DNA from: Sipunculus nudus
Taxonomy: Eukaryota; Annelida; Sipuncula; Golfingiida; Sipunculidae
Length of the DNA stretch: 64,000 nucleotides
Direction of reading: 5' to 3'
NCBI GenBank assembly: GCA_026874595.1
Contig: CM049307.1
Span: 49,565,178-49,629,177, forward strand
Shown: positions 39,909 through 52,000 of the stretch, one piece after another
Layout: every line of letters starts with the position of its first letter
How positions within the stretch are numbered: the first letter of the stretch is position 1
Notes under the pieces: generated by a model
What the model was told of the DNA's origin: nothing
Seen by the model: only the letters and a program-made list of their open reading frames with translations
The model's database searches: none
Translations under genes and position numbers: made by a program

Positions 39909-39930
39909 CTCCGCCATGTTGGTCACGTGT
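39909..39930 (-). promoter_or_regulatory. YY1-like site at the LINE 5' end
   Basis: The first bases of the element on the minus strand read CACGTGACCAACATGGCGG. AACATGGCGG fits the YY1-type AANATGGCG pattern, and a CACGTG E-box sits immediately before it. Human L1 has a YY1 site in the same extreme 5' position that positions transcription initiation. A similar role here is inference. Confidence 0.5.
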
Positions 39931-39947
39931 ATCTTGAAAGAGTAATC
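39931..39947 (+). repeat. right target-site duplication of full-length L1-type LINE
   Basis: atcttgaaagagtaatc, identical to 33446-33462. Confidence 0.95.
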
Positions 39948-40244
39948 TACAATATTACATTCAGATGTAGTGTGTTTAATTCAGATGTTATTTTACTGAC
40001 TGACTTTTTACATGTACATGTTTCAGTCCCGGCTCTTCCATCTAAAACGTCGAGAAGAGACCAAAAATCGTCTAAAACCCCGCTGGACTACCCGAGTTAA
40101 ATAATGGCCAATAAAACCACCAACCTCACATGGTAACCTTCGCTCTTTTTTTCTGATATTATGGCATTGTTTTGGGTGATATCTTTATTGGCTTATCACT
40201 TTTGAAGGAGAGGCAATCAAATCTGACAGGGATTAGAAGGTGTG

Positions 40245-41290
40245 GCACAGCGGTTGTGTTTATATGGTTCTAATATCGAGCTCATATTCAGTATATCCAA
40301 AGACAAAAAGTGGTGCGATGATCTTAAAGAAGGCTCGTTTTTGTCGTCGATTTTTACGTGACAGGTTCATTATCAGTAGTCATAAACGGGGTATAAATGT
40401 GAAAGACCTGTTCCCAGAGACTAGACCTTGGGGGGGGGGGGACTTTGTTTTAACAAATGCTGACAGTGCTGTTTAATAGTTTTTGCTATATGACTATGCG
40501 GGGGAGTGTCTGATCATGGAAATTTGTCATTGAAATTGAAACGGAAATGTACACAACAAACATCGACTTTCAAGTACTTGGGTAATAATCGTGGCGTTTG
40601 TGTTAATATAATTAATGCAGATCCCTCTTCGAAGAAAGAGGAGTGTTAGATGTAAAATGGGACGTTTATGTCAAAGCCAGAACGACGCAAGGTTTGTTGG
40701 GTCAAAACCTAGCAACTCTGTATAACTTCTAGGCTGATCGGAATTTATGAAACAGCTGCAACATGTATTTACCATAATTTTCGAAAATTCTTTAGATGTT
40801 TTATGCATTGTTTTCCATGACTTATTAATCGGTTATGGTCATAATTAAGCATTCTTTTTTCGCCTGAGATCTAAACATATATACGATATATTCGTCGTAA
40901 ATTCTGATGAAAAAATTAATTAATTATATATATATATATATAATTATATATTATATTGCTTCATGGTGCGGATGAAATTACATAGAGTCACACTAATATC
41001 CAGGGGTTCGTTATGTCTGATGAATTTAGAAAGTTAATGTACAACTCAGTGAATATAGCTTTCCAGATTGGCTTCCACACTGGTCGGTGTTGTAATATGT
41101 CTAGAATCATAGGGCAAGGTGTGACAGTCGTAAGAGATTACATATACTCACAGTAAAGGCAATAAAAGACTAAGCAAATCTAAATATAAAGTTCATATTT
41201 CAGCCAAAATGCTATGTAATGGCAGATTGTATGATTATCTTGCAAGACTAGCGGTAATAATTGCTACTGAAAAAACTTTACGGGACTAAT
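40245..41290. repeat. segmental-duplication block upstream of X, copy 1
   Basis: Colinear with 60005-61470: 'gtgacaggttcattatcag', 'ggggtataaatgtgaa', 'ccagaacgacgcaagg', 'tatgaaacagctgca', 'cagattggctt.ca'. Copy 2 has about 515 extra bases (60300-60815). A short TA repeat here (about 40925-40945) is 48 bp long in copy 2. A G13 tract at 40429-40441 replaces a shorter G stretch in copy 2. Confidence 0.88.
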
Positions 41291-42420
41291 GGAATCCATC
41301 AGATTCAAAATTACCAATTTGGGAAGCCTCTCATCAAGGAAGACATAATCAGCTTCGGGGGCGGAACTCTTCAGCGTGAGAGTTATTTTCCTTGATAAAT
41401 GCAAAGTCAATAACACACGTCAAATCAATTAAGGCAGGCGTAGATTTCTAAAGGAAAGCTGTCGCTAATGGCATTCCAAAAATCATCCCTTTTCTTCAAA
41501 GCAGCGTGGGTTTAGAGACAATGTAGAAAAAGAAACAAAGCTGTTCTAATTGTTATGAGGAAGGCCCCCGACCGATCGACTGATAGATAACCTGAGAATC
41601 AACTTTCTCGCACAGTGGAGACTTTAGGTTTCCAGCGAAGAATACACGTGGAGTAAAACCACAGGGTTCAATAAGTAATTCAAAGGCCCAAAGAGGTTAC
41701 CGGGTCGAACTTTATCGCTTTGTCTCACTTCTCTTTTTATTTATTTAATAAAGCCTGCGTTTGCCGTGGATTTTTAAAAGGCACTATGGATTTTCCTAGG
41801 TACTCTTTTATATCAAAATTGTAACTGAGTTGGATTTTCAAATGTTGTTCAACACGTTATGTTTCATAACCAACATGTAGACATAAAATGATTTTTTTTT
41901 AATTGTAAGCTTTCAAAAGGAACATTGGCAATACCAATTTGTATTAATGTCTGACTAAAAATAAAATCCAGATTTATGAATATAAAGTTTTAAATAATGA
42001 GCATGATACAATACAGTAACATGAAAATGATTTAGGGATGGAGTTAAAAGAAAAGGAGAAAGGACAATGAAAATACCTCTACTACCGTTTACTGTACTGA
42101 TTGGAGAAATGATACAGAAATCTGAAATAGGATTTCAATTAAAAATAAAAGTCAAAGTGGCAACAATAACTATAAGTGATGTTAATCTCGAGACCGGTCT
42201 TGGTCTCTTTGCCAATTTTAGAATATCTCTTTATTTTAAATATTTTATAGGCTGTAACACCTTATGAGCTGTAACAATAATGCACCATCACAAAATGCCG
42301 AATATGATATCCATTATATCCTTTGGGTTCTGGTAATATACAATTAACATTACGCAGGGGTAAGTCACATAAATGCTAAGTACTAGTTTAGTGTTACAGT
42401 GCATGTTCAGGAAAAATGAA
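41290..42420. repeat. segmental-duplication block X, copy 1
   Basis: Aligns with 61470-62890 over its whole length and with 18230-18990 over the first part. Near-identity around 'gatcgactgat', 'ggtcttggtctctt', 'ctgtaacaataatgcacca.cacaaaatgcc' and 'cagtgcatgttcagga'. No conserved open frame. Confidence 0.88.
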
Positions 42421-42633
42421 TAAACTCTCTCTTTCTCTCTCTCTCTTGCATGAAAGCGAAACAATGATACTATTAATAATACTCCTTGTACTAATATCAA
42501 GAATTCATAAGATTTTTTCCAGTTCAATAATTAAGGCGACGCCAAGTTTATTAAAAGGTGCTCCAGAGCAAAAGCTTGCAGAATGATAGATTCTTCCTTG
42601 TTTTTTTTTTTTATTTTTACAACACCAACCCTT

Positions 42634-42794
42634 TTCACAGACGGAAGTCATCGATCAAGAACAGTAAATGTGTTAACCGTTCTTGATGCTTGTCTGTGAT
42701 ATCCTGTGAGCTTGGCTTTAAGTTGATACATTATTTATCCTAAACGTAATATAGAGTGTATATTTGTCAAAGGCAGGGAAGTTCATTCCATATT

Positions 42795-42854
<60 letters not shown>

Positions 42855-42930
42855 GTGCCCCTTCCCTCCTGCCCGATTGTCATGCCTTCATTAAATAAGT
42901 TTGTCTGTCATTTGATTTAAAGGAAGGGTA
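42634..42930. repeat. segmental-duplication block Z, copy 2, with (TA)n
   Basis: Counterpart of 22270-22475, interrupted by a (TA)n run at about 42794-42851 that copy 1 lacks. Confidence 0.8.
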
Positions 42931-42944
42931 AAACCACCCGTAAA

Positions 42945-43360
42945 TTAGTCACGATCAGGAATCTTACTGTAGATAAGCCACGATCAGGGACCTTACCGTA
43001 AATTAGCCACGATCAGGAACCTTACCGTAAATTAGCCACCATCAGAGACCTTTTCCGTAAATTAGCCACGATCAGGGACCTTATCGTATATGAGCTACGA
43101 GCAGGGACCTCAACGTAATTTAGCCACGATCAGGAATCTCACCGTAGATAAGCCATGACCGGGTACCTTTCCGTAAACTAGCCACGATGAGGAACCTTCC
43201 CGTAAATTACACAAGATCAAGATACTCCATGTAAATTACCCACGATCAGGATCCTATGCTGTATATGAGCTACGATCAGGAAATTTACTGTAAATTAGCC
43301 ACGATTTTAAATTACTAACGACCAGGAACCTTCCTGTAAATTACCCAAGATCAGGATACT
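42945..43360. repeat. 29-bp minisatellite, ~14 units
   Basis: Same GCCACGATCAGGAACCTTAC-type unit and position as the array at 22476, but half the length. Confidence 0.93.
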
Positions 43361-43399
43361 TAAAAAGGAAGTGTTCTTTAGCCTAAGCAGTGTATTCAC

Positions 43400-45218
43400 T
43401 AATTCAATGCTTTTATACTCAATTTTTTGTTCAACATAGACAATACAGGGATAAGGATTAAACATAAATGCTCGAAGCACACTCAGTTAAAATCTCCTGC
43501 TATTCTCAGATGAAAGGTTTGCAAATGAATGACAAATATCTTTGATATTTTCATGGTTAATTAGGGTTCTTCATAACATATTTGAATGTTTCAGCTTTCA
43601 TGAATAACTAGAATATCCGTTTTTCTATTTTTCAATTAGTTTCTTTAATGGAACAATTATGCCGATTTCCAGTGTTAAATAAAATAGGAATTGCTTTCAT
43701 TAATCTAGTAATTCTCACACTCTAATAATTATTGAAACTCAATTATCTAACTGTTCATTAATTATGTTGTATTATCCGCTCGCCTGTATATGAAGTATTT
43801 CATAAAGGAATGCCACTGTGGTTGCTATTGCTACTACTTTAATTTCACTGGGCTGATATTGTTAAATGTCTATTCAGGCATGATATTTTCTATTCTTGCA
43901 TGGTCCTACATCTTTCATTACGTGAATTATTATTCATGTAATAATTTTCTATAAGCTTTAAATCTTATATTTCAAGTTGATGAGGTAAATGCAGGCAGAT
44001 CTGGAAAATGATGGTCGAGGAAAATCACCTTCATTATGCGTTAACGCATTTTAAAGATGGATGGCATTATGTTAAATGCATTTGTTAGATACTTCTTAAG
44101 GATCCCCATAACCTATTTTTAGTCACTTAGAAAATCTCCCTTGAATATCTTTTTTTTCATCAATTATTTCCTTGATCGTAGCAATTGTTTAAGTTATTCA
44201 TTACTGAATCAGTTCAGATGTTTATTTTTTAAATAAACTGACCCGGTTAGAATTCAACAACAATATCCTATTACATTATGGGCGATTTTATATGCATTAT
44301 GGTATAATTAGGTGGTATGTAATGAAAATATTTTATATATTTAATTAATTTATTTAAGCTATGCTGACACTTTGATATGTTCAAATACTTTATGTGCATA
44401 TTACATAAGTATAATACTGATCATGTATAATCCAATTTATACAGACTCTGACTCTGCAATATTGAATAATTCAAGGTATTAAGTTCGTTCAAACTTAACA
44501 TAAGTTTTATTAGAAGGCCATTCGAACAGAATTTGGCTTGCCGTCAACATGAATATGTCAAGTGAGGACGTCTTGCAAAAAAAAAAAAATAAAATAAAAT
44601 AAAAAAAAAACAACAAAAACAGAAGTCTGTTATGCCATAGCATTTTTGTATTCGTTGGTGCCTTGGCGGTTCCTAAAGATTATACGGGAAAAGCATCTTT
44701 GCAGCCTTTATTGTACCTACATTTATACAACCGTGCAAGTATCCGTCTGTTAAGAAACAAACATCCATTTCATTTCAAGGAAAGGAGGACTGCCTGCTCA
44801 TTATGATGGTTAGACAGAAAGATGATAGCTTAGTCTTAGTTTGTTACTAAGCAGATGGCGTCTGCATTTAAAGATTGGCAAGTAACATGGGTTTTTGATG
44901 CCAAATGACCAATTTGATGCACCATGAATACCGTAAATATTGTATTTATTTTCCAATTACAGTCGAACCTCTCTTAATGGGCACCTGCATAAAGTGGGCA
45001 CATCTATAAAAAAGTGGTCACTTTTGGGCAGTCCCATTTCCCCCTTTCTATATTATGTTTAGCTAATGTGGGCACCTCTATATTCTGTAAAGTGGGCATT
45101 TTTCCCCAGCTAATGTGGGCACTTCATCAGTTTTCCCAGTTGAAGTATCTCCCTATTTAAACATTCGGAGGTTTATTTATTGTTAATTTTTTTACCAATT
45201 AGAATAACCATAAATTAT
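43400..45218. repeat. segmental-duplication block W, copy 2, left part
   Basis: Matches 26937-28761. At its left end it shows the empty target site of the truncated LINE (43406-43420). It ends in 'attat' at the insertion point of the Helentron-like element. Confidence 0.9.
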
Positions 45219-45288
45219 GAGCTCAGCTGACTGTAAGTCATCTGAGCTATAGCGATCACTCTTTGTCCGTCGTCCGTCCGGCCGTCAG

Positions 45289-45960
45289 TCCGTTAACAGC
45301 GCACAAACTGTAACTGCTGGACCTAGAATCTTGTATCTTGACATTCTGGGAGGTTAATAAAAAATCTCCTTGGAAACCTGAAATTGGTTCTCTGTTACCC
45401 ATATTCTTTGAGCTATGGGGCTCCGAAGTACCCCCCCCCCCCCCAGAATAATGGAAAATTTGATACAAAAGCTCAATTATCTGAATAACTAATGCAGTGA
45501 TCACCATGATTTTTTGCATGGATATTGATCGTAAAGTTTTTCATCAGTTTCTGCAGTCTGGTGGCGCCACCTGTATTTTTTCGATTTTTACGTATTTTTT
45601 TTTCTCTATTTTTGAGACCTCTTAAGATGTGGTCACTTGTTAACAGGGCACAAATCGTAACGACTGGACCTAGAATCTTCTCACTTGACCTGCGGGGTGG
45701 CCCATGAAAAGTCTCCGTGGAAACCTGAAATTAGGTCTCTGTTACCCATAACCTTTGAGCCATGGGGTTCTGAAGTACACCCAGAATAATGGACAATTTG
45801 ATACAAAAGCTCAAGTATCTGAACAACTATTGTATTAATCACCATGATTCTTTGCATGGATATTGACAATGGAATGTTTCATCAGTTTCTGCAGTCTGGT
45901 GGCACTACCTGTATTTTTTTCTACTTTTACGGATTTTTTTCTCTATTTTTGAGACCTTAA
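45289..45960 (+). repeat. edge monomers 1-2 of the 336-bp array
   Basis: Two diverged monomers, each starting 'gttaacag.gcacaaa' and ending with the ggtggc..cacc word and a T-rich stretch. A C14 tract (45431-45444) extends the short C run of other monomers. The perfect palindrome GGTGGCGCCACC is at 45560-45571. Confidence 0.85.
45957..45960 (+). repeat. TTAA target-site duplication (left)
   Basis: TTAA directly before the AGGGGGTGGAAGCC terminus; repeated at 49062-49065. Confidence 0.9.
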
Positions 45961-48900
45961 AGGGGGTGGAAGCCCTAAATCTGAACCTGCTTAATTCAAT
46001 TAATCCATCCATGAACATCGTAAACAGGGATGGCATACGCGCTATATGATTACAGTTAGTCCAGTAATTAAGGTAAAATGAGAAAAAAACAAGACCCATG
46101 GGCGCTGCCATGTTGGCTTGCTCGGCCCAGCACTGCTGACGTAACGGGAACCCTACTGTAGCAGCACAGTGATTGGCTTCAGGGCTGTAACCTCCAGCAG
46201 GGAGGCTGGTCAGTGGAGTGCCATCTGCTTGCGCAGCAGTGGTTTCTGCGCGGAGGTTAGGGTGAAGGTCATACTGGGAAAGCAGCATGGCCACTTGGTA
46301 AACAACGCGCGATCTCAGCGAAATTCAACCGCATTTGACGAGCCAGAGATATGACAGTGTGAACGAGTACTGCAGAATGACAAAAAAACATCGTCGGACG
46401 AGGAAGAAAACACTGGGCGGGATTGTCATGCCTTGGATTCATGGTCTCGACGCAGTTACTTGTTACCGACGCAATGCCGACCAGGAGGTCACGCGTGTGC
46501 TACAGAGCTTAGAGAGGTGTCCGCGCGTCTGACCTGGCCGATACCGATTGTGTCATCTAACCTGCCAGCTTTACTTTGTCTGTCGGAGGCGGTGCTTCGG
46601 ACGTGATTTTCCAGACACCTAATATCGAAAGTTGAAAGGAGATGGGTACCTTACATAATGACTAATAGTAACAGGTAAGACCTGAAGTGAAGGAATTTCA
46701 AATAAAACAATAATAATTACGATATGCGTACGATCGTCAGTACTTTACTCCTGCATATATTTTATACGAAAGCCTATTTTATACCTTTATATTTGGCCCT
46801 TTTACACCTTCTGTCTTCCCTTTTTACTTTTTAAAATAATTTGTGCAACTATGGATATGCTGGTAATGTATTGTATCATCGTATGCATGTAAATAAATAT
46901 TTTTTTTTATTATATTGTCCCATTCAAGTTTAACTATGAAACTACCGCATATTAAATATGTCATATATTATGTATACCATACTTAAAATGAGTATTCATA
47001 ACTTTAAGAGATAAGCCTCTTCATTCATGCCTCTGCAAACTTGACAAAAAGATTCTCACAAGCATGAAAAGGGGAATAAAGCAGTGAAGCTCATAGCCAT
47101 ATACAAATAAACTTTAATAATAGTCTCGCAGTTTTCTTGTATTCATACATTTATTAAAACTTCAAAAAGTGGCCAGTGAAATGAGGCATGTGTCAAAATG
47201 TAGTAACACCTTACAGAAACATAAAAGATGTTGACCTGGACAGCAAATAAATGAACACATTTCACATTCATATTTATAATACATTTTATTTTCACATTCA
47301 GAATTGCAAATCTGTAATCACTGTGCTGTATTTGTTCCAGGCAGATTAGGCTAATGGCTTTCAGACAACTGCCAGCCTGGATACACATTGGCAATATCTG
47401 GGCAGGGCAAGCAGAATCACTCTGCCATCAAGAAGTGCTGCAGCCAGATCCAGATCCAGATGACAAGTACCCTGGTTTCAAAGAAGTGGAGGAAGCCCTG
47501 CAATAAAAATAATATTATAACCATTAACCACAGAATAGTGTTACATTCAGTGATATTTTTTTCTGATCTACCAATCAATGTTATTATTTAAATATGTTTG
47601 TCAGTGTGTCAGAAGTAACATGAATATACAACAATTATAATTTTATATTGAGAAAGTATACTCTCAGTGTTATAAGACGGTAAACTATAATTTTATGTGT
47701 GCGTGTGTATATATATATTTATACATTTATAATATTGATATTGTGTGCATGTCATAAGTAACATTAAAATACAGTTTTTATGTATTTACATAAAGAAAAA
47801 TGACACTGAGGAGAGGAAAAAAATAGTGATTGTATTTATACATGTTTATTATTTAATTAATAAAAAATCAATACAAAATAATGTTCACCTGTGTAAAAAT
47901 TGTAAATAATAAAAAGTATGTTTGATCTGGGGAGCAGACCAAGTTTCTGACACCTGCCAGTCAATCCTTTATAAAAAACGAGTGTCGAGTTTGATACTAA
48001 ACGACATTTGACAAAGGTTCATGTTAACAAGAAATATTCTAAGACTTTTCCAGATACCTTTTATCTGTTCTTCCCTTTGATAATTGTTCAGATAATTTTT
48101 TTTCTGAACATGAAATTCACCTTTTCAAGAGTACAGAATTATTTCTCACTTTTTTCTAAAGGACCGCGAAAGAATAAATCCCCCCCCCCCGAGCGGCTGA
48201 CGTGGGCGATGATGGGTACATAAGGTGAAAATATGACCGCAGCGTGTTCAAATTGCCAGGAAATTTGATAAAAAAAAAAGCCTCGTACAATGCTAATTTT
48301 TAGATGTCTAAAAAAAGTTTAAACATAAAAAGTTTCAGTAACTGTCGAGATCTTGTTAACTGGTATTAAGTGTTAAGAGACGTGACGGCACTTGCCTGCT
48401 TTTGTTCTCGTCCGCTTGACGGCCGGGCCAGGTCCACATCTTGGATCTTGTACCCAAACAATGCTGTTATTGCATCATGCCTCAGCTGTTAACATCTGAT
48501 ACTCTTCTTGTCCGTCGTTAGTGCTGTATTTGTTAGGTAGTCTTAAGTAAAATTTCCCATGCAGAAACCCCAGCCCTAGCCGAAAGGATGGGTGACCACT
48601 GCATGGCACCGAGTTGCCACGCCCACGGCCGATGTTGTGGAGCCTTTTTTGAGCTAATTCCCGTTTACTCAGGCTCTGCGGCAGTTAGGGATCATGAAGA
48701 AAGCAATCCTCGTAGTGTTCACTTGACGGTTGGAATAATCGACCGCTTGACACTGAGGCATCTTCGATTTTGTAGTTGATAATTTGAAGGATTTAACAAG
48801 GCTTTAAGTAATACACGTGCACCGGAAGTGACAGTGTTTTGGTTCCCACCGCGTCATAGTCCCGTGTTATCTCGCCTTATCACGGGGCAGTTCACGGCTG

Positions 48901-49061
48901 CAGAAGCTGTCATGGCAGCGCCCAGTACTGCGCTTCTCGACTGCAATTCCATATTATTACATACACAGATTCTGATTATAATATATTTCAATGTGCCCGG
49001 GCGGCCCTTCAGGTGTGACTTATTCATATATGGGGATTAAATTGCAAGGCTTCCACCCCCT
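45961..49061. mobile_element. Kolobok-like DNA transposon, non-autonomous or decayed
   Basis: Perfect 14-bp terminal inverted repeats AGGGGGTGGAAGCC (45961-45974 and inverted at 49048-49061), flanked by TTAA on both sides. The disrupted monomer reads cleanly across the junction once the element is removed. TTAA duplications occur in piggyBac and Kolobok; termini beginning with two purines fit Kolobok. Subterminal similarity extends inward (gggcgctgccatg near 46098 and inverted near 48910). The 3.1-kb interior has only short frames and no recognisable transposase. A 63-codon frame at 48588 begins with a Cys-rich stretch but is too weak to call a THAP domain. Confidence 0.75.
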
Positions 49062-49065
49062 TTAA
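49062..49065 (+). repeat. TTAA target-site duplication (right)
   Basis: Matches 45957-45960. Confidence 0.9.
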
Positions 49066-52000
49066 GATGTGGTCATCTGTTAACAGGGCACAAATCATAA
49101 TGACTAGACCTAGAATCTTCTCTCTTGACATGCAGGGAGGCTCATAAAAAGTCTTTGTGGAAACCTGAAATTAGGTCTCTGTTACCTATAACCTTTGAGC
49201 TATGGGGTTCTGAAGTACCCCCAGAATTATGGAAAATTTGATACAAAAGCTCAAGTATCTGAATAACTAATGCAGTGATCACCATGATTTTTTCCATGAT
49301 CATGATATAGATCATGAAACGTTTCATCAGTTTCTGCAGTCCGGTGGCGCCATCTTTATTTTTCCAATTTTTACGTATTTTTTTCTCCCTTTTTTTTAGA
49401 CCTGCAATGAAAGTGTCATCTGTTAACAGGGTACAAATCGTAACCACTGGACCTGGAATCTTCAATCTTAATATCCAGGGAGGACCATGAAAAATCTCCT
49501 TGAAAACCTGAAATTAGGTCTCTGTTACCCATATCCTTTGAGCTATAGGGCTCCGAAGTACCCCCGAGAATAATGCAAATTTGATACAAAAGCTCAAGTA
49601 TCTGAATAACTACTGCATTGATCACCATGTTTGTTTGCATGAATATTGATCATGGGATGTTTCATCACTTCCTGCAGACTGGTAGCGCCACCTGTATTTT
49701 TTTCAATTTTTACGAATTTTTTTCTCCTTTTCAGACCTGTAATGAAACTGTCATCTGTTAACAGGGCACAAATCTTAACCACTAGACCTGGAATCTTCAA
49801 ACTTAATATCCAAAGAGGTCCATGAAACATCTCTTTGAAAACCTGAAATTAGGTCTCTGTTATCCATATCCTTTGAGCTATGGGGATCCAAATTACCCCC
49901 CAGAATAATGAAAATTTATACAAAAGCTCAAGTGTCTGAATAACTACTGCATTGATCACCATGATTCTTTGCATGAATATTGATCATGGGATAATCCATC
50001 ACTTCCTGCATACTGGTGGCGCCATCTGTATTTTTCCACTTTTTTAAAATTTTTTTCTCTTTTTTTTCAGACCTACAATGAAACTGTCATCTGTTAATAG
50101 GGCACAAATCGTAACCACTGGACCTGGAATCTTCAATCTTTATATCCAGGGAGGTCCATGAAAAATCTCCTTGAAAACCTGAAATTAGGTCTCTGTTACC
50201 CATATCCTTTGAGCTATAGGGCTCCGAAGTACCCCCAAGAATAATGCAAATTTGATACAAAAGCTCAAGTATCTGAATAACTACTGCATTGATCACCATG
50301 TTTGTTTGCATGAATATTGATCATGGGATGTTTCATCACTTCCTGCAGACTGGTAGCGCCACCTATATTTTTTTAAATTTTTACGAATTTTTTTCTCCTT
50401 TTCAGACCTGTAATGAAACTGTCATCTGTTAACAGGGCACAAATCTTAACCACTAGACCTGGAATCTTCAAACTTAATATCCAAAGAGGTCCATGAAACA
50501 TCTCTTTGAAAACCTGAAATTAGGTCTCTGTTATCCATATCCTTTGAGCTATGGGGATCCAAATTACCCCCCAGAATAATGAAAATTTATACAAAAGCTC
50601 AAGTGTCTGAATAACTACTGCAGTGATCACCATGATTTTTTCCATGATCATGATATTGATCATGAAACGTTTCATCAGTTTCTGCAGTCCGGTGGCGCCA
50701 TCTTTATTTTTCCAATTTTTACGTATTTTTTTCTCCCTTTTTTTAGACCTGCAATGAAACTGTCATCTGTTAACAGGGTACAAATCGTAACCACTGGACC
50801 TGGAATCTTCAATCTTAATATCCAGGGAGGACCATGAAAAATCTCCTTGAAAACCTGAAATTAGGTCTCTGTTACCCATATCCTTTGAGCTATAGGGCTC
50901 CGAAGTACCCCCGAGAATAATGCAAATTTGATACAAAAGCTCAAGTATCTGAATAACTACTGCATTGATCACCATGTTTGTTTGCATGAATATTGATCAT
51001 GGGATGTTTCATCACTTCCTGCAGACTGGTAGCGCCACCTGTATTTTTTTCAATTTTTACGAATTTTTTTTCTCCTTTTCAGACCTGTAATGAAACTGTC
51101 ATCTGTTAACAGGGCACAAATCTTAACCACTAGACCTGGAATCTTCAAACTTAATATCCAAAGAGGTCCATGAAACATCTCTTTGAAAACCTGAAATTAG
51201 GTCTCTGTTATCCATATCCTTTGAGCTATGGGGATCCAAATTACCCCCCAGAATAATGAAAATTTATACAAAAGCTCAAGTGTCTGAATAACTACTGCAT
51301 TGATCACCATGATTCTTTGCATGAATATTGATCATGGGATAATCCATCACTTCCTGCATACTGGTGGCGCCATCTGTATTTTTCCACTTTTTTAGAATTT
51401 TTTTCTCTTTTTTTTCAGACCTACAATGAAACTGTCATCTGTTAATAGGGCACAAATCGTAACCACTGGACCTGGAATCTTCAATCTTTATATCCAGGGA
51501 GGTCCATGAAAAATCTCCTTGAAAACCTGAAATTAGGTCTCTGTTACCCATATCCTTTGAGCTATAGGGCTCCGAAGTACCCCCAAGAATAATGCAAATT
51601 TGATACAAAAGCTCAAGTATCTGAATAACTACTGCATTGATCACCATGTTTGTTTGCATGAATATTGATCATGGGATGTTTCATCACTTCCTGCAGACTG
51701 GTAGCGCCACCTATATTTTTTTAAATTTTTACGAATTTTTTTCTCCTTTTCAGACCTGTAATGAAACTGTCATCTGTTAACAGGGCACAAATCTTAACCA
51801 CTAGACCTGGAATCTTCAAACTTAATATCCAAAGAGGTCCATGAAACATCTCTTTGAAAACCTGAAATTAGGTCTCTGTTATCCATATCCTTTGAGCTAT
51901 GGGGATCCAAATTACCCCCCAGAATAATGAAAATTTATACAAAAGCTCAAGTGTCTGAATAACTACTGCATTGATCACCATGATTCTTTGCATGAATATT

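Larger units (their letters stand above)
33463..39930 (-). mobile_element. nearly full-length L1-type LINE
   Basis: Complete insertion on the minus strand: 5' end at about 39930, a 94-bp 5' UTR, ORF1 (39835-38991), an unusually long 1.6-kb inter-ORF spacer, ORF2 (37373-33684), a 175-bp 3' UTR and an A tail (33463-33507 as T on the + strand, two interruptions). It is bounded by perfect 17-bp target duplications. All endonuclease and RT catalytic motifs are present. Only one frameshift in ORF1 and one damaged spot in ORF2 are seen, so the insertion is young. ORF1 has a coiled coil and the L1-type RRM/C-terminal organisation, and the RT motifs fit the L1/Tx1 group. Confidence 0.95.

Noticed and set aside
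33463-39930. Retrovirus-like or LTR element
   Set aside because: No LTRs, protease or integrase. The A tail, APE endonuclease and target duplications identify a LINE.
45905-46294. 129-codon minus-strand frame at the left end of the Kolobok-like element
   Set aside because: It crosses the element boundary into the array and has no transposase signature.
48588-48779. Possible THAP-like Cys motif in a 63-codon frame
   Set aside because: Only an initial Cys pair is present; spacing and later residues do not fit a THAP domain.
49142-51659. Repeated 74- to 107-codon minus-strand frames with near-identical proteins
   Set aside because: They exist only because a non-coding tandem monomer is repeated. 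Type B monomers break the frame and no domain is visible.
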